Assembly: GCA_015061745.1 (NCBI GenBank)
Contig: SUWB01000001.1
Coordinates: 62,001 to 126,000, forward strand
Direction: 5' to 3'
DNA length: 64,000 nt
Source of the DNA: Lentisphaerota bacterium
Lineage (GTDB): Bacteria > Verrucomicrobiota > Lentisphaeria > Victivallales > Victivallaceae
In this document: positions 46,724 to 54,720 of the stretch, piece by piece
How positions within the stretch are numbered: position 1 is the first letter of the stretch
Layout: the number at the start of each line of letters is the position of its first letter
The notes under the pieces: generated by a model
Seen by the model: the letters and a program-made list of their open reading frames with translations, nothing else
The model's database searches: none
Told to the model about the DNA's origin: nothing
Made by a program: the position numbers and the translations under genes

Positions 46724-46752
46724 AATATAGCACACAACATTAATTTTTTCCA
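46724..46752 (-). promoter_or_regulatory. Promoter of the LPS-assembly operon
   Basis: On the minus strand, TGGAAA and TATATT are 17 bases apart, with TGC before the -10 box as at the LacI and queF promoters. Confidence 0.5.
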
Positions 46753-46823
46753 GTCATTCCCGTTAAAAAGGCCTCAAAACACTATTTAAGTTCTTTGTTT
46801 CCCCCGGCACCTTGATTCCGGAC

Positions 46824-47528
46824 TCATTCTTCCAGGAACAGCCTTTCCGGAAACCAGGGATCACTCTGTCTCAAATGTCCCAGATAAATATAAGCGACAT
46901 TACCGTCTGCACCTGTTACCGGCTTGAACATTTCACGCATATCATTGATGTAAAATCTTCCGCCGGAACTATCTCCAATGACCTCACACAGCCGTCCGGC
47001 CAGCCGGGCCGCAGCAATCCGGTCCGTCACTCTGGAAAGCGGGATCCGCCGGAAACAATTTTCTCTGACTTGAATTTCAAACCGTATATCCTTACCTCCG
47101 GCCGCCAATACATAAGGGATTCCCATCATACAATTTGTCCATTCATCTCCCGCTTTGAGGGGATTACCTTCCATATCCTCAGCCCGTCCTGAAATATACA
47201 CCGTTTTCCCCGGTTCATCTTCGATCTGAAATATCAGTTCGGCCCGGTATTTTCCTGCAAGATAATATTTTCCTTCACCGCCTGCCGGTACGATCACCTG
47301 GCGGAATTCGTTGATATAAAAGGAACCTCCCGGAACTCCGCTGCAAGCTTCTTTGACCTCATTGACCATACGGACCAATTCAGGATGTTCTTTTGTCGTC
47401 GGAGTCCAATATTCGCCGTTACTGCTGTTATAGACGATTCCGACAACCCAGGAGCCTTTTTCAAATTTAACACTGTAACGGGCATCCCGGCGGACAGCCT
47501 GGGGACAATTACCGGTATAGATTATCAT
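46824..47528 (-). CDS. Unknown protein with two GGSFxINEF-type modules (helicase partner B)
   Basis: 234 residues, family not recognised. Two modules are visible: 'GGSFYINEFRQVIVP' near residue 88 followed by 'YYLAGKYRAELIF', and 'GGRFYINDMREMFKP' near residue 193 followed by 'AYIYLGHL'. It ends with 'DPWFPERLF'. The same two modules and a WFP tail occur in the gene upstream, so the two are paralogues. No signal peptide or membrane helix, and no nuclease motif that I can name. AAGGAG lies eight bases before the ATG, inside the end of the preceding gene. It is the last gene of the helicase cassette. Confidence 0.75.
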   Translation of the reverse strand: MIIYTGNCPQAVRRDARYSVKFEKGSWVVGIVYNSSNGEYWTPTTKEHPELVRMVNEVKEACSGVPGGSFYINEFRQVIVPAGGEGKYYLAGKYRAELIFQIEDEPGKTVYISGRAEDMEGNPLKAGDEWTNCMMGIPYVLAAGGKDIRFEIQVRENCFRRIPLSRVTDRIAAARLAGRLCEVIGDSSGGRFYINDMREMFKPVTGADGNVAYIYLGHLRQSDPWFPERLFLEE

Positions 47529-47540
47529 TCTCTCAACTCC

Positions 47541-48371
47541 TTAATCAACGCTGTTGTACAATATTGACAGCTGCCAGGTCTGCCATCTGTCAAGGGATTC
47601 GCCCTGGTAAATGTAATAATATTCAAAATAATGGAATCTATCACGGCTTTCTCTATCCAGGAAATTCCTTTTTGCCTCAAGATCTTCCAACATATCGACC
47701 GCCTCATCTGAACCGTCTTCAAAGTCCATTGCATCAGGAAACCAGGAATAGAAATCAATTTTTCCGACACTGTAAACAGGCCCATATCCATTATTGCTTT
47801 TGACCAGTACGACGCCGTGGCAGTTGACCAAAAATGATATACCGCTGTGCCCCGGCCTTATTCTGCGGAGTCTTTCTATCAGGTCGGTATCCTGATAAGG
47901 GGAATATATTAAGATTTCTTCACCGGCCTGATTGTTGTACTTCAAATAGATTCTGTCGTTTCCGGACAAATGGAATTTTATTCCCAGATAAGGATAAGGC
48001 CAGATCCCGGTAACCGGGGAAGCCATAGAAAAGAGATTATTGTCCAAATCCCGAAAAACCATATCTCCTGTCCAGCGGCCGATCACCCGTGGAAAGTGTC
48101 CGACAAGAGGAACTATGACCCAACCGAATTCATTGATAACAAAACTCCCGCCTGCCCGTCCGGCAAACTTCAGTTTGCACCCATTGACAGCCCAGGCAAG
48201 ATCCTGCATTTCAGAACTCATCTCGGCCCGGCAGAGGATCCTGGAATACTCATCCTGCTGAACGACATTGATCTGTTCCTGTGAATCAACGTGAAAAACA
48301 GAAGTCTTCCCGTAAGGACGTTCGTAGTGTCCCCACCATTCGATACTCTGCGGCAACCCCTTGTATCCCAC
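47541..48371 (-). CDS. Unknown protein with two GGSFxINEF-type modules (helicase partner A)
   Basis: 276 residues starting with GTG. The ribosome binding site GGAGGTGGAGT directly before it is very strong, supporting this start. Module 1 is 'GGSFVINEFGWVIVP' followed by 'VIGRWTGDMVF'. Module 2 is 'SGISFLVNCHGVVLV' followed by 'VYSVGKIDF', then 'YSWFPDAM'. The order matches partner B. No catalytic motif is recognised. The modules may form a recognition or binding fold (inference). It lies 28 bases after the helicase and 12 bases before partner B. Confidence 0.75.
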   Translation of the reverse strand: MGYKGLPQSIEWWGHYERPYGKTSVFHVDSQEQINVVQQDEYSRILCRAEMSSEMQDLAWAVNGCKLKFAGRAGGSFVINEFGWVIVPLVGHFPRVIGRWTGDMVFRDLDNNLFSMASPVTGIWPYPYLGIKFHLSGNDRIYLKYNNQAGEEILIYSPYQDTDLIERLRRIRPGHSGISFLVNCHGVVLVKSNNGYGPVYSVGKIDFYSWFPDAMDFEDGSDEAVDMLEDLEAKRNFLDRESRDRFHYFEYYYIYQGESLDRWQTWQLSILYNSVD

Positions 48372-48399
48372 ACTCCACCTCCAGTTCGTTTACAGAAAC

Positions 48400-50475
48400 T
48401 TAAAATTCCAATTCCCGGCTCAAGGCACAAAGAGCGATTACATTGCCCTCCTGCCTGACTTCAACATATTTCCTATTTCTCACAAATATTTGACTGCATT
48501 GAAGTTTGTTTTTTTCCAAACTGTCAAAAACTTCTCCGGCAAGTTCTTCAGGAAAATTGCGGGCGATCCCCTGCTTTGCCCGGGCCTGCTGAATAATTCT
48601 TTTCCCCCGGAAAGATTTTATTTTGAATTCATCAACAAGCTCCTGCTCAGATGACGGAACGGTTTGGAAGATTTCTTCCGTTTGACCGCAAAAGAGCCAA
48701 CTCCATTCATCATCATTGTTCTGACGCAAAAAGATCCTGCCGCTTGAACTTTGCCGCACATAATTGTTCTGCATCAGCATCTTAAAAGGAGCAAGCAGTT
48801 CAAGAATATTCTGAGGATTGGCAATAAACTCTTTTGCAGAACCTTTTTTACAAAAAAGATTATTGTGCTGATCTATTTGAAAATCCTTACCGTCAACATC
48901 TATTTTCAACAAACTTCCCGGCTTGACATTACTCCAATCAATTGTGTGTTCAGAAGGCAGCGGAACAACAGGGGGAGCTGGTTGTTCTGCATCAAAAATG
49001 TTCTGATTTTCATCTGCGGGATCCCAGAAAAAGTACCTGTTTCTTCTGGCTCCTGTAAGGGAAGCAAAATCCACATTGCGGTAAATATTTTCATCGGTGG
49101 TATTTTTGATGTAAAACCTTACGATCAAGCCTGTATCATCACTTCCGTTTTTACGCAGAATACGGCCGATAGACTGGATCGCCTGGATCTTTGACCCGGA
49201 AGATGCGACATTGATCCCGCAGTCCGCTGCGGGGGCATCAAATCCTTCGATCAGAGCTTTTCCGGAAACGATGACTTTAGCGATCCCCTGACGGAAAAGA
49301 GCAATACTGTTTTCTCTCAAACTCTCTTTCAGTTCCGAGTGTTCCGGAACCGCCGCAATTCCGGCATCGCAGAGCAGAGAATAAATGTGCATAACTTCTT
49401 CGATTCGCTCGTGGAACAATATCGCCTGACTTTTCCGGTTTTTCTTCAAACGTTCCTGCAAAAATCTCACCACGGCCTTTTCACGGTTGGCGGCACGGTA
49501 GAGCAAAGTTTTTCTTTCAGCGACTTTACTGACATAGTGTTTACAAACTGCTGCACTGTCCTCATCCAGTTTTCCTTTATTGAGCTTCATCGTGACCCAG
49601 CCGCTCAGTTCGCCGCCTTTGGGGGCATCCGGAAAGATCATAAAAATCCTGTCCCGCAGCCGGGTGATCTCATCAGAAATCCGCCGGTACAGAATTTCCT
49701 CATTTCCGGCAAGAGGCAGTCCCACGTGGCAGATTTCAAATTCCGGCAGGAATCCGGCCCTGACGGCGTCATCGTAATTCAATGAAAAAAAGATTTTTCC
49801 CAATTCAGAACTGAGGATCCGGTCATATTCGTTTGCTTCAGTTTTTTCCGGATTTTCTCCTGTATCGACATCTGGCGTCGCAGAAAGTCCCAGGGAATAT
49901 TTCCGTTTGATCTCAAAGATTTTACGCATAACTTCGCCGCGATAACGGTGACATTCGTCGGCGATAAAGAAAAGATTATCTTTGTAACGATCTCCAAAGC
50001 GGTCAACATAATTTGCAACGCTGTTGCAGACGCCCACAACAATGGGGTGATTATCAAGAAGGTCGCTGTAACCGCCCCCGAGGCGTCCAATTGCTGAAGG
50101 CGGCAGATTGCTGTGCCGGGCGATCACATCCACCCACTGTTCAAGTAAAACGATCGTAGGAACAACGATCAAAACCTTCAAATCCCTCTGACGGCGTTGG
50201 AGTTTTTCAGCCAGAGCCAAAGCAAACATCGTTTTTCCGGCACCAGTCACGACTTCGGCAATACCGGAACCGTTATATTTTTCCAGACATTCGGTCTGCC
50301 AGGAATAAAGCTTGACTCCTCTGGTCATCACCCATTTTTCCGGCAATCCGGCAAAGGGAGCATCTTCAGATACGGTGTTTATTTCCCCGCGTCGCCGGCT
50401 GCTCCAATAATCAGCGACTTGCAATTGGTGCAAAAGCAGCTTTTGTTTGCTGCTCAAATCGAAATTATCTGCCAC
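48400..50475 (-). CDS. SF2 DEAD/DEAH-box helicase with unusual C-terminal domain
   Basis: The ORF track starts at a TTG (50532), but the GTG at 50475 has a perfect AGGAG six bases upstream, so I use it (691 aa). Walker A TGAGKT, the DECH box (FIADECH), SATP, and motif VI QSIGRILR make it an XPB/type-III-restriction-like SF2 helicase or translocase. The last 180 residues are not helicase. They include 'GKDFQIDQHNNLFCK' and 'SGRIFLRQNNDDEWSW', which faintly resemble the modules in the two downstream partners. It lies in a tight operon with them, behind the purQ terminator. No obvious consensus promoter is seen. Confidence 0.8.
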   Translation of the reverse strand: MADNFDLSSKQKLLLHQLQVADYWSSRRRGEINTVSEDAPFAGLPEKWVMTRGVKLYSWQTECLEKYNGSGIAEVVTGAGKTMFALALAEKLQRRQRDLKVLIVVPTIVLLEQWVDVIARHSNLPPSAIGRLGGGYSDLLDNHPIVVGVCNSVANYVDRFGDRYKDNLFFIADECHRYRGEVMRKIFEIKRKYSLGLSATPDVDTGENPEKTEANEYDRILSSELGKIFFSLNYDDAVRAGFLPEFEICHVGLPLAGNEEILYRRISDEITRLRDRIFMIFPDAPKGGELSGWVTMKLNKGKLDEDSAAVCKHYVSKVAERKTLLYRAANREKAVVRFLQERLKKNRKSQAILFHERIEEVMHIYSLLCDAGIAAVPEHSELKESLRENSIALFRQGIAKVIVSGKALIEGFDAPAADCGINVASSGSKIQAIQSIGRILRKNGSDDTGLIVRFYIKNTTDENIYRNVDFASLTGARRNRYFFWDPADENQNIFDAEQPAPPVVPLPSEHTIDWSNVKPGSLLKIDVDGKDFQIDQHNNLFCKKGSAKEFIANPQNILELLAPFKMLMQNNYVRQSSSGRIFLRQNNDDEWSWLFCGQTEEIFQTVPSSEQELVDEFKIKSFRGKRIIQQARAKQGIARNFPEELAGEVFDSLEKNKLQCSQIFVRNRKYVEVRQEGNVIALCALSRELEF

Positions 50476-50574
50476 AACGCTCTCCTTTCTCTCATCTTGA
50501 TCGGACTTGAGCTGAATTTTATTTTTCTCCAAACAGCTCTGCCTTTACCGCACATTTTAACAAAAAAAGAAAAC

Positions 50575-50599
50575 TTCCCGGGAATACGATCCCCGGGAA
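50575..50599 (-). terminator. Terminator between purQ and the helicase cassette
   Basis: On the minus strand, TTCCCGGG and CCCGGGAA enclose a nine-base loop, followed by GTTTTCTTTTTTTG. It separates the queF-argJ-purQ transcript from the helicase gene. Confidence 0.7.
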
Positions 50600-50663
50600 A
50601 TCAGATGTTTTCAATCTGCTTCCCGTTTCGATCCTGATTCCGGAAAGTTCTCTTTTTGCGGAA

Positions 50664-50688
50664 CTCTGCCGGATGTTCTCCGGCAGAG
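50664..50688. repeat. Perfect 10-bp hairpin downstream of purQ
   Basis: CTCTGCCGGA, a five-base loop and TCCGGCAGAG. No T-tract follows on either strand, so it is more likely an RNA-stability or processing hairpin than a terminator. Confidence 0.6.
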
Positions 50689-50722
50689 GCAACTGTTTTC
50701 AATGGAAAAACTTGATTCCATC

Positions 50723-51529
50723 TCAGAAATTTTCGGCGATATAATCCGCAGCATTGCGGAAAATCATCACGCCATCCCCTTCTTCAGCAATTTTTCCGTT
50801 GGCCCGGTCACGGGTCCAGTCGGGACTGTTGAAAGGTGAAAGGAAGGCTTCGGGATGAGGCATCAAACCGAAAATGCGTCCTGTTTTGTCACAGATACCG
50901 GCAATGGAATTAGTAGAACCATTGGGATTGGCAGGAAATTCCGCAGCAATGGAGCCATCAGCATTGCAGTAACGCAACGCCACCTGATTATTGGCTTCGA
51001 TCTCAGCGATCACTTCAGGAGCGGCAACAAACTTGCCTTCTCCGTGACGCAGAGGCAGTCTGAACTGATCCATATTGCGGGTAAAGACGCAAGGACTGGC
51101 CTTTTCAGCTTTGAGGCAGCACCAGTCATCCCGGAACACGCCGCAGTCATTGTGAGCCAGAGCAACTTCCTGAGTAAAATAATCGCCGTGGAGAGCGGGC
51201 ACCATACCCAGACGGGTCAAAGTCTGAAATCCGTTGCAGATACCGATGACCAGTTTGCCGTCATCAACGAACTTCTGGAGCTGATCCTGCAGCTGAAATT
51301 TCACACGGTTGGCAAACACAGTACCGGAGCCCAAGTGGTCACCGAAAGAAAATCCGCCGATAAAGCAGAGGAAATGAAACTCATCGAGAGTTCTTTTTCC
51401 GGCAATCAGGTCATTGAGATGCACCTTTTCGGGAGTCATCCCCACCAGTTTGCAGGCGGCGGCAGTTTCAGTTTCACAGTTGAGTCCGAATCCGGTAATG
51501 ACCAGAGCCTTGATTTGATTTTTTTCCAT
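50723..51529 (-). CDS. purQ: Phosphoribosylformylglycinamidine synthase, glutaminase subunit
   Basis: 268 residues. 'ALVITGFGLNCETETAAAC', 'FIGGFSFGDHLGSG' and 'VIGICNGFQTLTRLG' (nucleophile Cys), then 'LMPHPEAFL' (His/Glu of the triad), are typical of PurQ, the class I amidotransferase that feeds ammonia to PurL in purine synthesis. It sits nine bases behind argJ. Confidence 0.93.
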   Translation of the reverse strand: MEKNQIKALVITGFGLNCETETAAACKLVGMTPEKVHLNDLIAGKRTLDEFHFLCFIGGFSFGDHLGSGTVFANRVKFQLQDQLQKFVDDGKLVIGICNGFQTLTRLGMVPALHGDYFTQEVALAHNDCGVFRDDWCCLKAEKASPCVFTRNMDQFRLPLRHGEGKFVAAPEVIAEIEANNQVALRYCNADGSIAAEFPANPNGSTNSIAGICDKTGRIFGLMPHPEAFLSPFNSPDWTRDRANGKIAEEGDGVMIFRNAADYIAENF

Positions 51530-51538
51530 AATTGATCC

Positions 51539-52765
51539 TCAGGTATGATAATCTGCGTTGATAGTAACATATTCGTGAGAGAGGTCACTTGACCAGACCC
51601 AGTATTCCTCCTGCCCTTCACCGAAGTCGCAGGTAATGGTAAATTCACGTTTTTTCACCACGTCCAGCAAATCTTCTTCCGGAGTCCCGGCATCGCCGCC
51701 GTTCCGGACAACAGGAGTTTCATCATAGTAAATATTGCAGTTTGCCGGATCGAATTCCGCTCCGGAGTAACCCAGTGCAGCCACCACACGGCCCCAGTTG
51801 GGATCATTGCCGAACCAGGCAGTTTTGCACAAAAGGGAATTGGCAACAGCTTCAGCGGCAAGTTTGGCATCGCAAGTTGTGCGGGCGTTGACCACTTTAA
51901 CGGTCACAAACTTGGTGGCACCTTCGCCGTCCATAACCATTTCGCGGGCCAGTTTCTGCATTACAGTCAACAGTGCAGAACGGAAAAGTTCAGCCTCGGG
52001 AGTTCCGGCAGTGATCCGGACTCCGGAACGGCCGTTTGCCATAAGGATGACCGTATCATTGGTACTCATATCCCCGTCAACGGTTATGCGGTTAAAGGAA
52101 TCTTCCGCACAGGGCAGCAGAAGCTTGCTCAGAGTTTCATTATCTGCCGCAGCATCAGTTGCGATACAGCAAAGCATCGTTGCGTGAGGAGCGATCAGTT
52201 TGGGGTCAATCATTCCGGCCCCCTTGGTCATAGCTCCCACTGTCACATCAACACCATTGATATTGACTTTGACAGCAACAGCCTTCGGAACCGTATCGGT
52301 GGTCATAATGGCACGTGCCGCATCATTTCCGCCGTCAGCAGAAAGAGCGGGCACAGCCAGCTCGATTCCTTTTTCGATCAAGCTCATATCCATTTGAACG
52401 CCGATACGCCCGGTGGAAGCGACCACCACCTGATCCGCAGGAATCCCCAATGCGGCTCCGGCGATCTCGCAGCTTTTTCTGGAATTGGCAAGTCCCTGAG
52501 CACCGGTACAGGCGTTGGCATTGCCGCTGTTAATGGCAAAGGCACGCAAAACGCCGCCCTTCAAGACTTTTTCTCTGCCGAGCAGCACAGGGGCGGCGGC
52601 AAAAGTACAACTGGTAAAAACGCCTGAAAAATTGGCAGGATCTTCAGAAAAGACCAGAGCAAAATCGGGAGCTCCGGATCTTTTGAATCCCGCAGTCACT
52701 CCGGCGGCCTTGAAGCCGGGCACGGAAGTTACGGAACCATTTTCAATAAATTTGATTTTTTCCAT
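51539..52765 (-). CDS. argJ: Bifunctional glutamate N-acetyltransferase/ornithine acetyltransferase
   Basis: 408 residues. 'GAMTKGAGMIDPKLIAPHATML' contains the Thr at which ArgJ self-cleaves into alpha and beta chains, and 'NTNDTVILMANG'-like and 'GDPNWGR'-like segments are present ('MSTNDTVILMANG', 'GNDPNWGRVVAALGYSG'). It recycles the acetyl group in arginine synthesis. It lies between queF and purQ in one operon. Confidence 0.95.
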   Translation of the reverse strand: MEKIKFIENGSVTSVPGFKAAGVTAGFKRSGAPDFALVFSEDPANFSGVFTSCTFAAAPVLLGREKVLKGGVLRAFAINSGNANACTGAQGLANSRKSCEIAGAALGIPADQVVVASTGRIGVQMDMSLIEKGIELAVPALSADGGNDAARAIMTTDTVPKAVAVKVNINGVDVTVGAMTKGAGMIDPKLIAPHATMLCCIATDAAADNETLSKLLLPCAEDSFNRITVDGDMSTNDTVILMANGRSGVRITAGTPEAELFRSALLTVMQKLAREMVMDGEGATKFVTVKVVNARTTCDAKLAAEAVANSLLCKTAWFGNDPNWGRVVAALGYSGAEFDPANCNIYYDETPVVRNGGDAGTPEEDLLDVVKKREFTITCDFGEGQEEYWVWSSDLSHEYVTINADYHT

Positions 52766-52774
52766 AATACGGAG

Positions 52775-53200
52775 TCATCCTTCCTTATCGTAAGAAGCCT
52801 TGACGTTTATAGCAATACCGCCCCGGGGACGGAAATGCCCCTCAACCACTGCGTGACGGGGGGCACACGCCTCAACAACAGCATCGAGAATCCGGTTGAC
52901 AGCTTCTTCGTGAAAAGTATTGTCGTTGCGGAAAGAAAAGAGAAAGAGTTTCAAAGACTTGCTTTCGATGCACAATTTATCCGGGATATACCGCAGCACG
53001 ATATGTCCGAAATCAGGCTGATTGGTCACAGGACAAAGAGAGGTGAATTCCGGACAGTCGAATTCTATTTCATAATCCCTGTCGGCATAAACATTATCAA
53101 AGACCTCAAGTCGTGCCTCATCGGGCGTCTTGGGGTAGCGGCGTTCCGAGGCTGAAAGCAAAGTCAGCTTATCAAACCGGGCGGCACTGTTTTTTTCCAT
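52775..53200 (-). CDS. queF: NADPH-dependent 7-cyano-7-deazaguanine reductase
   Basis: The start was moved to the ATG at 53200, with GGAG eight bases upstream, giving 141 residues, the size of the short (unimodular) QueF type. 'EFTSLCPVTNQPDFGHIVLRYIP' holds the catalytic Cys, followed by 'LFSFRNDNTFHEEAVNRI' and the C-terminal 'PRGGIAINV'. It makes preQ1 for queuosine in tRNA. It is first in an operon with argJ and purQ and has its own promoter. Confidence 0.95.
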   Translation of the reverse strand: MEKNSAARFDKLTLLSASERRYPKTPDEARLEVFDNVYADRDYEIEFDCPEFTSLCPVTNQPDFGHIVLRYIPDKLCIESKSLKLFLFSFRNDNTFHEEAVNRILDAVVEACAPRHAVVEGHFRPRGGIAINVKASYDKEG

Positions 53201-53235
53201 AACGAACACTCCTGCTGTTTCATATACTTTCTGAT

Positions 53236-53264
53236 AATATAGCACACATTCCTGATTTTTTCAA
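53236..53264 (-). promoter_or_regulatory. Promoter of queF-argJ-purQ
   Basis: On the minus strand, TTGAAA and TATATT are 17 bases apart, with TGTGC before the -10 box. It starts 36 bases upstream of the ATG. Confidence 0.6.
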
Positions 53265-53371
53265 TATCAAAAAGGCGTCCCGGAAGTACAATTATAATTT
53301 TATATGTACAAAGAATGATCCCCTTTTTACCTGTGCCGGTGATGATTACGGCAACGATGATATGGAGTCTG

Positions 53372-53434
53372 AAATAAAAAAGTCTTTCTGCAGGCACCCT
53401 CAATCGTGAGGTTCCGCTCACACTCAGAAAGACT
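53372..53434 (-). ncRNA. Putative short structured RNA (about 63 nt) upstream of queF
   Basis: A well-formed minus-strand promoter (TTGACT at 53464-53469, 17 bases, TACATT at 53441-53446) should start transcription near 53434. There a 10-bp stem AGTCTTTCTG/CAGAAAGACT begins, enclosing GTGAG-CGGAAC-CTCAC and GAGGGTGCC, and the stem is followed by TTTTTTATTT. The whole transcript would be a structured leader ending in a terminator. I do not recognise a known riboswitch or SRP/6S signature. It may be a small RNA, or an attenuator for readthrough into queF about 170 bases further on. Confidence 0.45.
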
Positions 53435-53440
53435 GATCAT

Positions 53441-53469
53441 AATGTATCACCACTTTTTTGAAAAGTCAA
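53441..53469 (-). promoter_or_regulatory. Promoter of the putative short RNA
   Basis: TTGACT and TACATT separated by 17 bases on the minus strand. No open reading frame of meaningful size follows before the terminator. Confidence 0.5.
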
Positions 53470-53470
53470 G

Positions 53471-53528
53471 CACTGTTTTCTGATGCCGTCTGCCCCTCAA
53501 AACGGCACAACGGCATCAGATAACAGTG
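53471..53528. repeat. Long hairpin after the second BPL_N-like gene
   Basis: CACTGTTTTCTGATGCCGT and ACGGCATCAGATAACAGTG pair over 19 positions with one mismatch around a 20-base loop. It begins six bases after the stop of the minus-strand gene and ends next to the short-RNA promoter. It is probably a terminator or mRNA end structure, although no T-tract follows. Confidence 0.75.
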
Positions 53529-53533
53529 AAGCA

Positions 53534-54658
53534 TTACTGCAGGATATACTTTTTGAAATCCACCTTTTCAGGAAGTTTTTTAAGGTTCTTGTGTGCGGGG
53601 ACGACCTCTGCGGCGTTCCCCGCAGCCAAAACGACACCGCCCTTTTCCATAAACCTGAGAAGCTCCTGCTGGACAAATGGATATTTAAAGGTTTGCTTAT
53701 AAAAAAGAGCACAACCGTGGGGGAGTACCAGATAATCAAGATGACGGAGCATCCCGTCATAGATCTCTCTCAGCATCACATAATCAAGATCGATATCAGG
53801 ATGCCGTTCCAAATCAAGCATCGCTCTGACAGGTTCGTGCCCCTGCAGACCGGAACTGACAAAACCGACCCGCCAGGGACGGGGATTTTTCCTGGGGAAC
53901 ACAGGGGTCATACGGACACCGGTCACGGCATAAAAACATCCAAGCATCAACGGATGATTACTGTCCCAATATTCCGGATGAAAACTTGTGGCAATGATTT
54001 TTCCTTTTCCATAGGTCCCGTAGATCACAGCAGGAGAATCAAAAAACACCTTCTCAAACTTTGCTTTTTTAGCAACAGCTGTTTTGAAGACTCCCAGCGT
54101 TTTCCCTTTGCCGCCCTTTGCCGCTGACTTAAGAGGAAAAACCAGAGGGCCGCCGGAGTAACGCACCACGTGGATCCCGGGTTTGACACCCATAATCCGA
54201 GCCCCCTCTTTTGAAATTTCCACATTGACAAAAGAGGTGGGGCCGCCGGCGTTCTGATAACGGTCATAAGGAAGCAAATTCAGGCGGATCCCCGGCTTGC
54301 CCTGGACGACATTGTACATTCCGGCACAGGTCCCCACATAGGCACCTCCATTTTTCAGGAAGGTGTGGACTTTTTCCTCGTGTTCAATTCCGATCGTTTT
54401 CACCTGACGCCACGAATTCCCCCCCGGCATCACAAGAACATCTATCTCTTTGAGTTTTCCGGCCCGGATATCTTCTGCCATCACGGTCACAAGTTCCGTC
54501 TGGGGGGAATGGGCGATCAGACTTGCCAGATGCAAAACGCCGTTGCCTTTGGATCCGAAATCAACATAAAGACCGACCTTCAATTTTTCCGGAGCTTTTC
54601 CGGCAGCAAGAGTGCAGACAAATAAGGCAGAAATGATAAGAAGCAATAATTTTTTCAT
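53534..54658 (-). CDS. Secreted BPL_N (glutamine-amidotransferase-like) protein, copy 2
   Basis: 374 residues with a signal peptide (KKLLLLIISALFVCTLAAG). The core 'KVGLYVDFGSKGNGVLHLASL', 'VLVMPGGNSWRQVK' and 'GGAYVGTCAGMYNV' has the class I amidotransferase-like elbow with Cys in GTCAG, as in the biotin-protein-ligase N-terminal domain family (PF09825). A second region of about 110 residues ('PWRVGFVSSGLQGHEPVRAMLDLERHPDID') looks like a further alpha/beta unit. It is paralogous to the gene 62 bases upstream along most of its length. Role unknown; likely periplasmic. Confidence 0.75.
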   Translation of the reverse strand: MKKLLLLIISALFVCTLAAGKAPEKLKVGLYVDFGSKGNGVLHLASLIAHSPQTELVTVMAEDIRAGKLKEIDVLVMPGGNSWRQVKTIGIEHEEKVHTFLKNGGAYVGTCAGMYNVVQGKPGIRLNLLPYDRYQNAGGPTSFVNVEISKEGARIMGVKPGIHVVRYSGGPLVFPLKSAAKGGKGKTLGVFKTAVAKKAKFEKVFFDSPAVIYGTYGKGKIIATSFHPEYWDSNHPLMLGCFYAVTGVRMTPVFPRKNPRPWRVGFVSSGLQGHEPVRAMLDLERHPDIDLDYVMLREIYDGMLRHLDYLVLPHGCALFYKQTFKYPFVQQELLRFMEKGGVVLAAGNAAEVVPAHKNLKKLPEKVDFKKYILQ

Positions 54659-54720
54659 AATATTTCCTTAAGAATAATAAAACTCTCTTTTCCAAACAGA
54701 AATGAGCAGTTTGCAGTTCG

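Noticed and set aside
52775-53200. queF plus the QueG-like gene as a DNA 7-deazaguanine modification system
   Set aside because: They are 30 kb apart, no dpd genes are present, and queF sits with argJ and purQ; the ordinary tRNA queuosine role suffices.
53372-53434. The structured RNA as SRP RNA, 6S RNA or a tRNA
   Set aside because: It lacks the SRP GGAAG-type apical loop context, is too short for 6S and has no cloverleaf or CCA-type acceptor.
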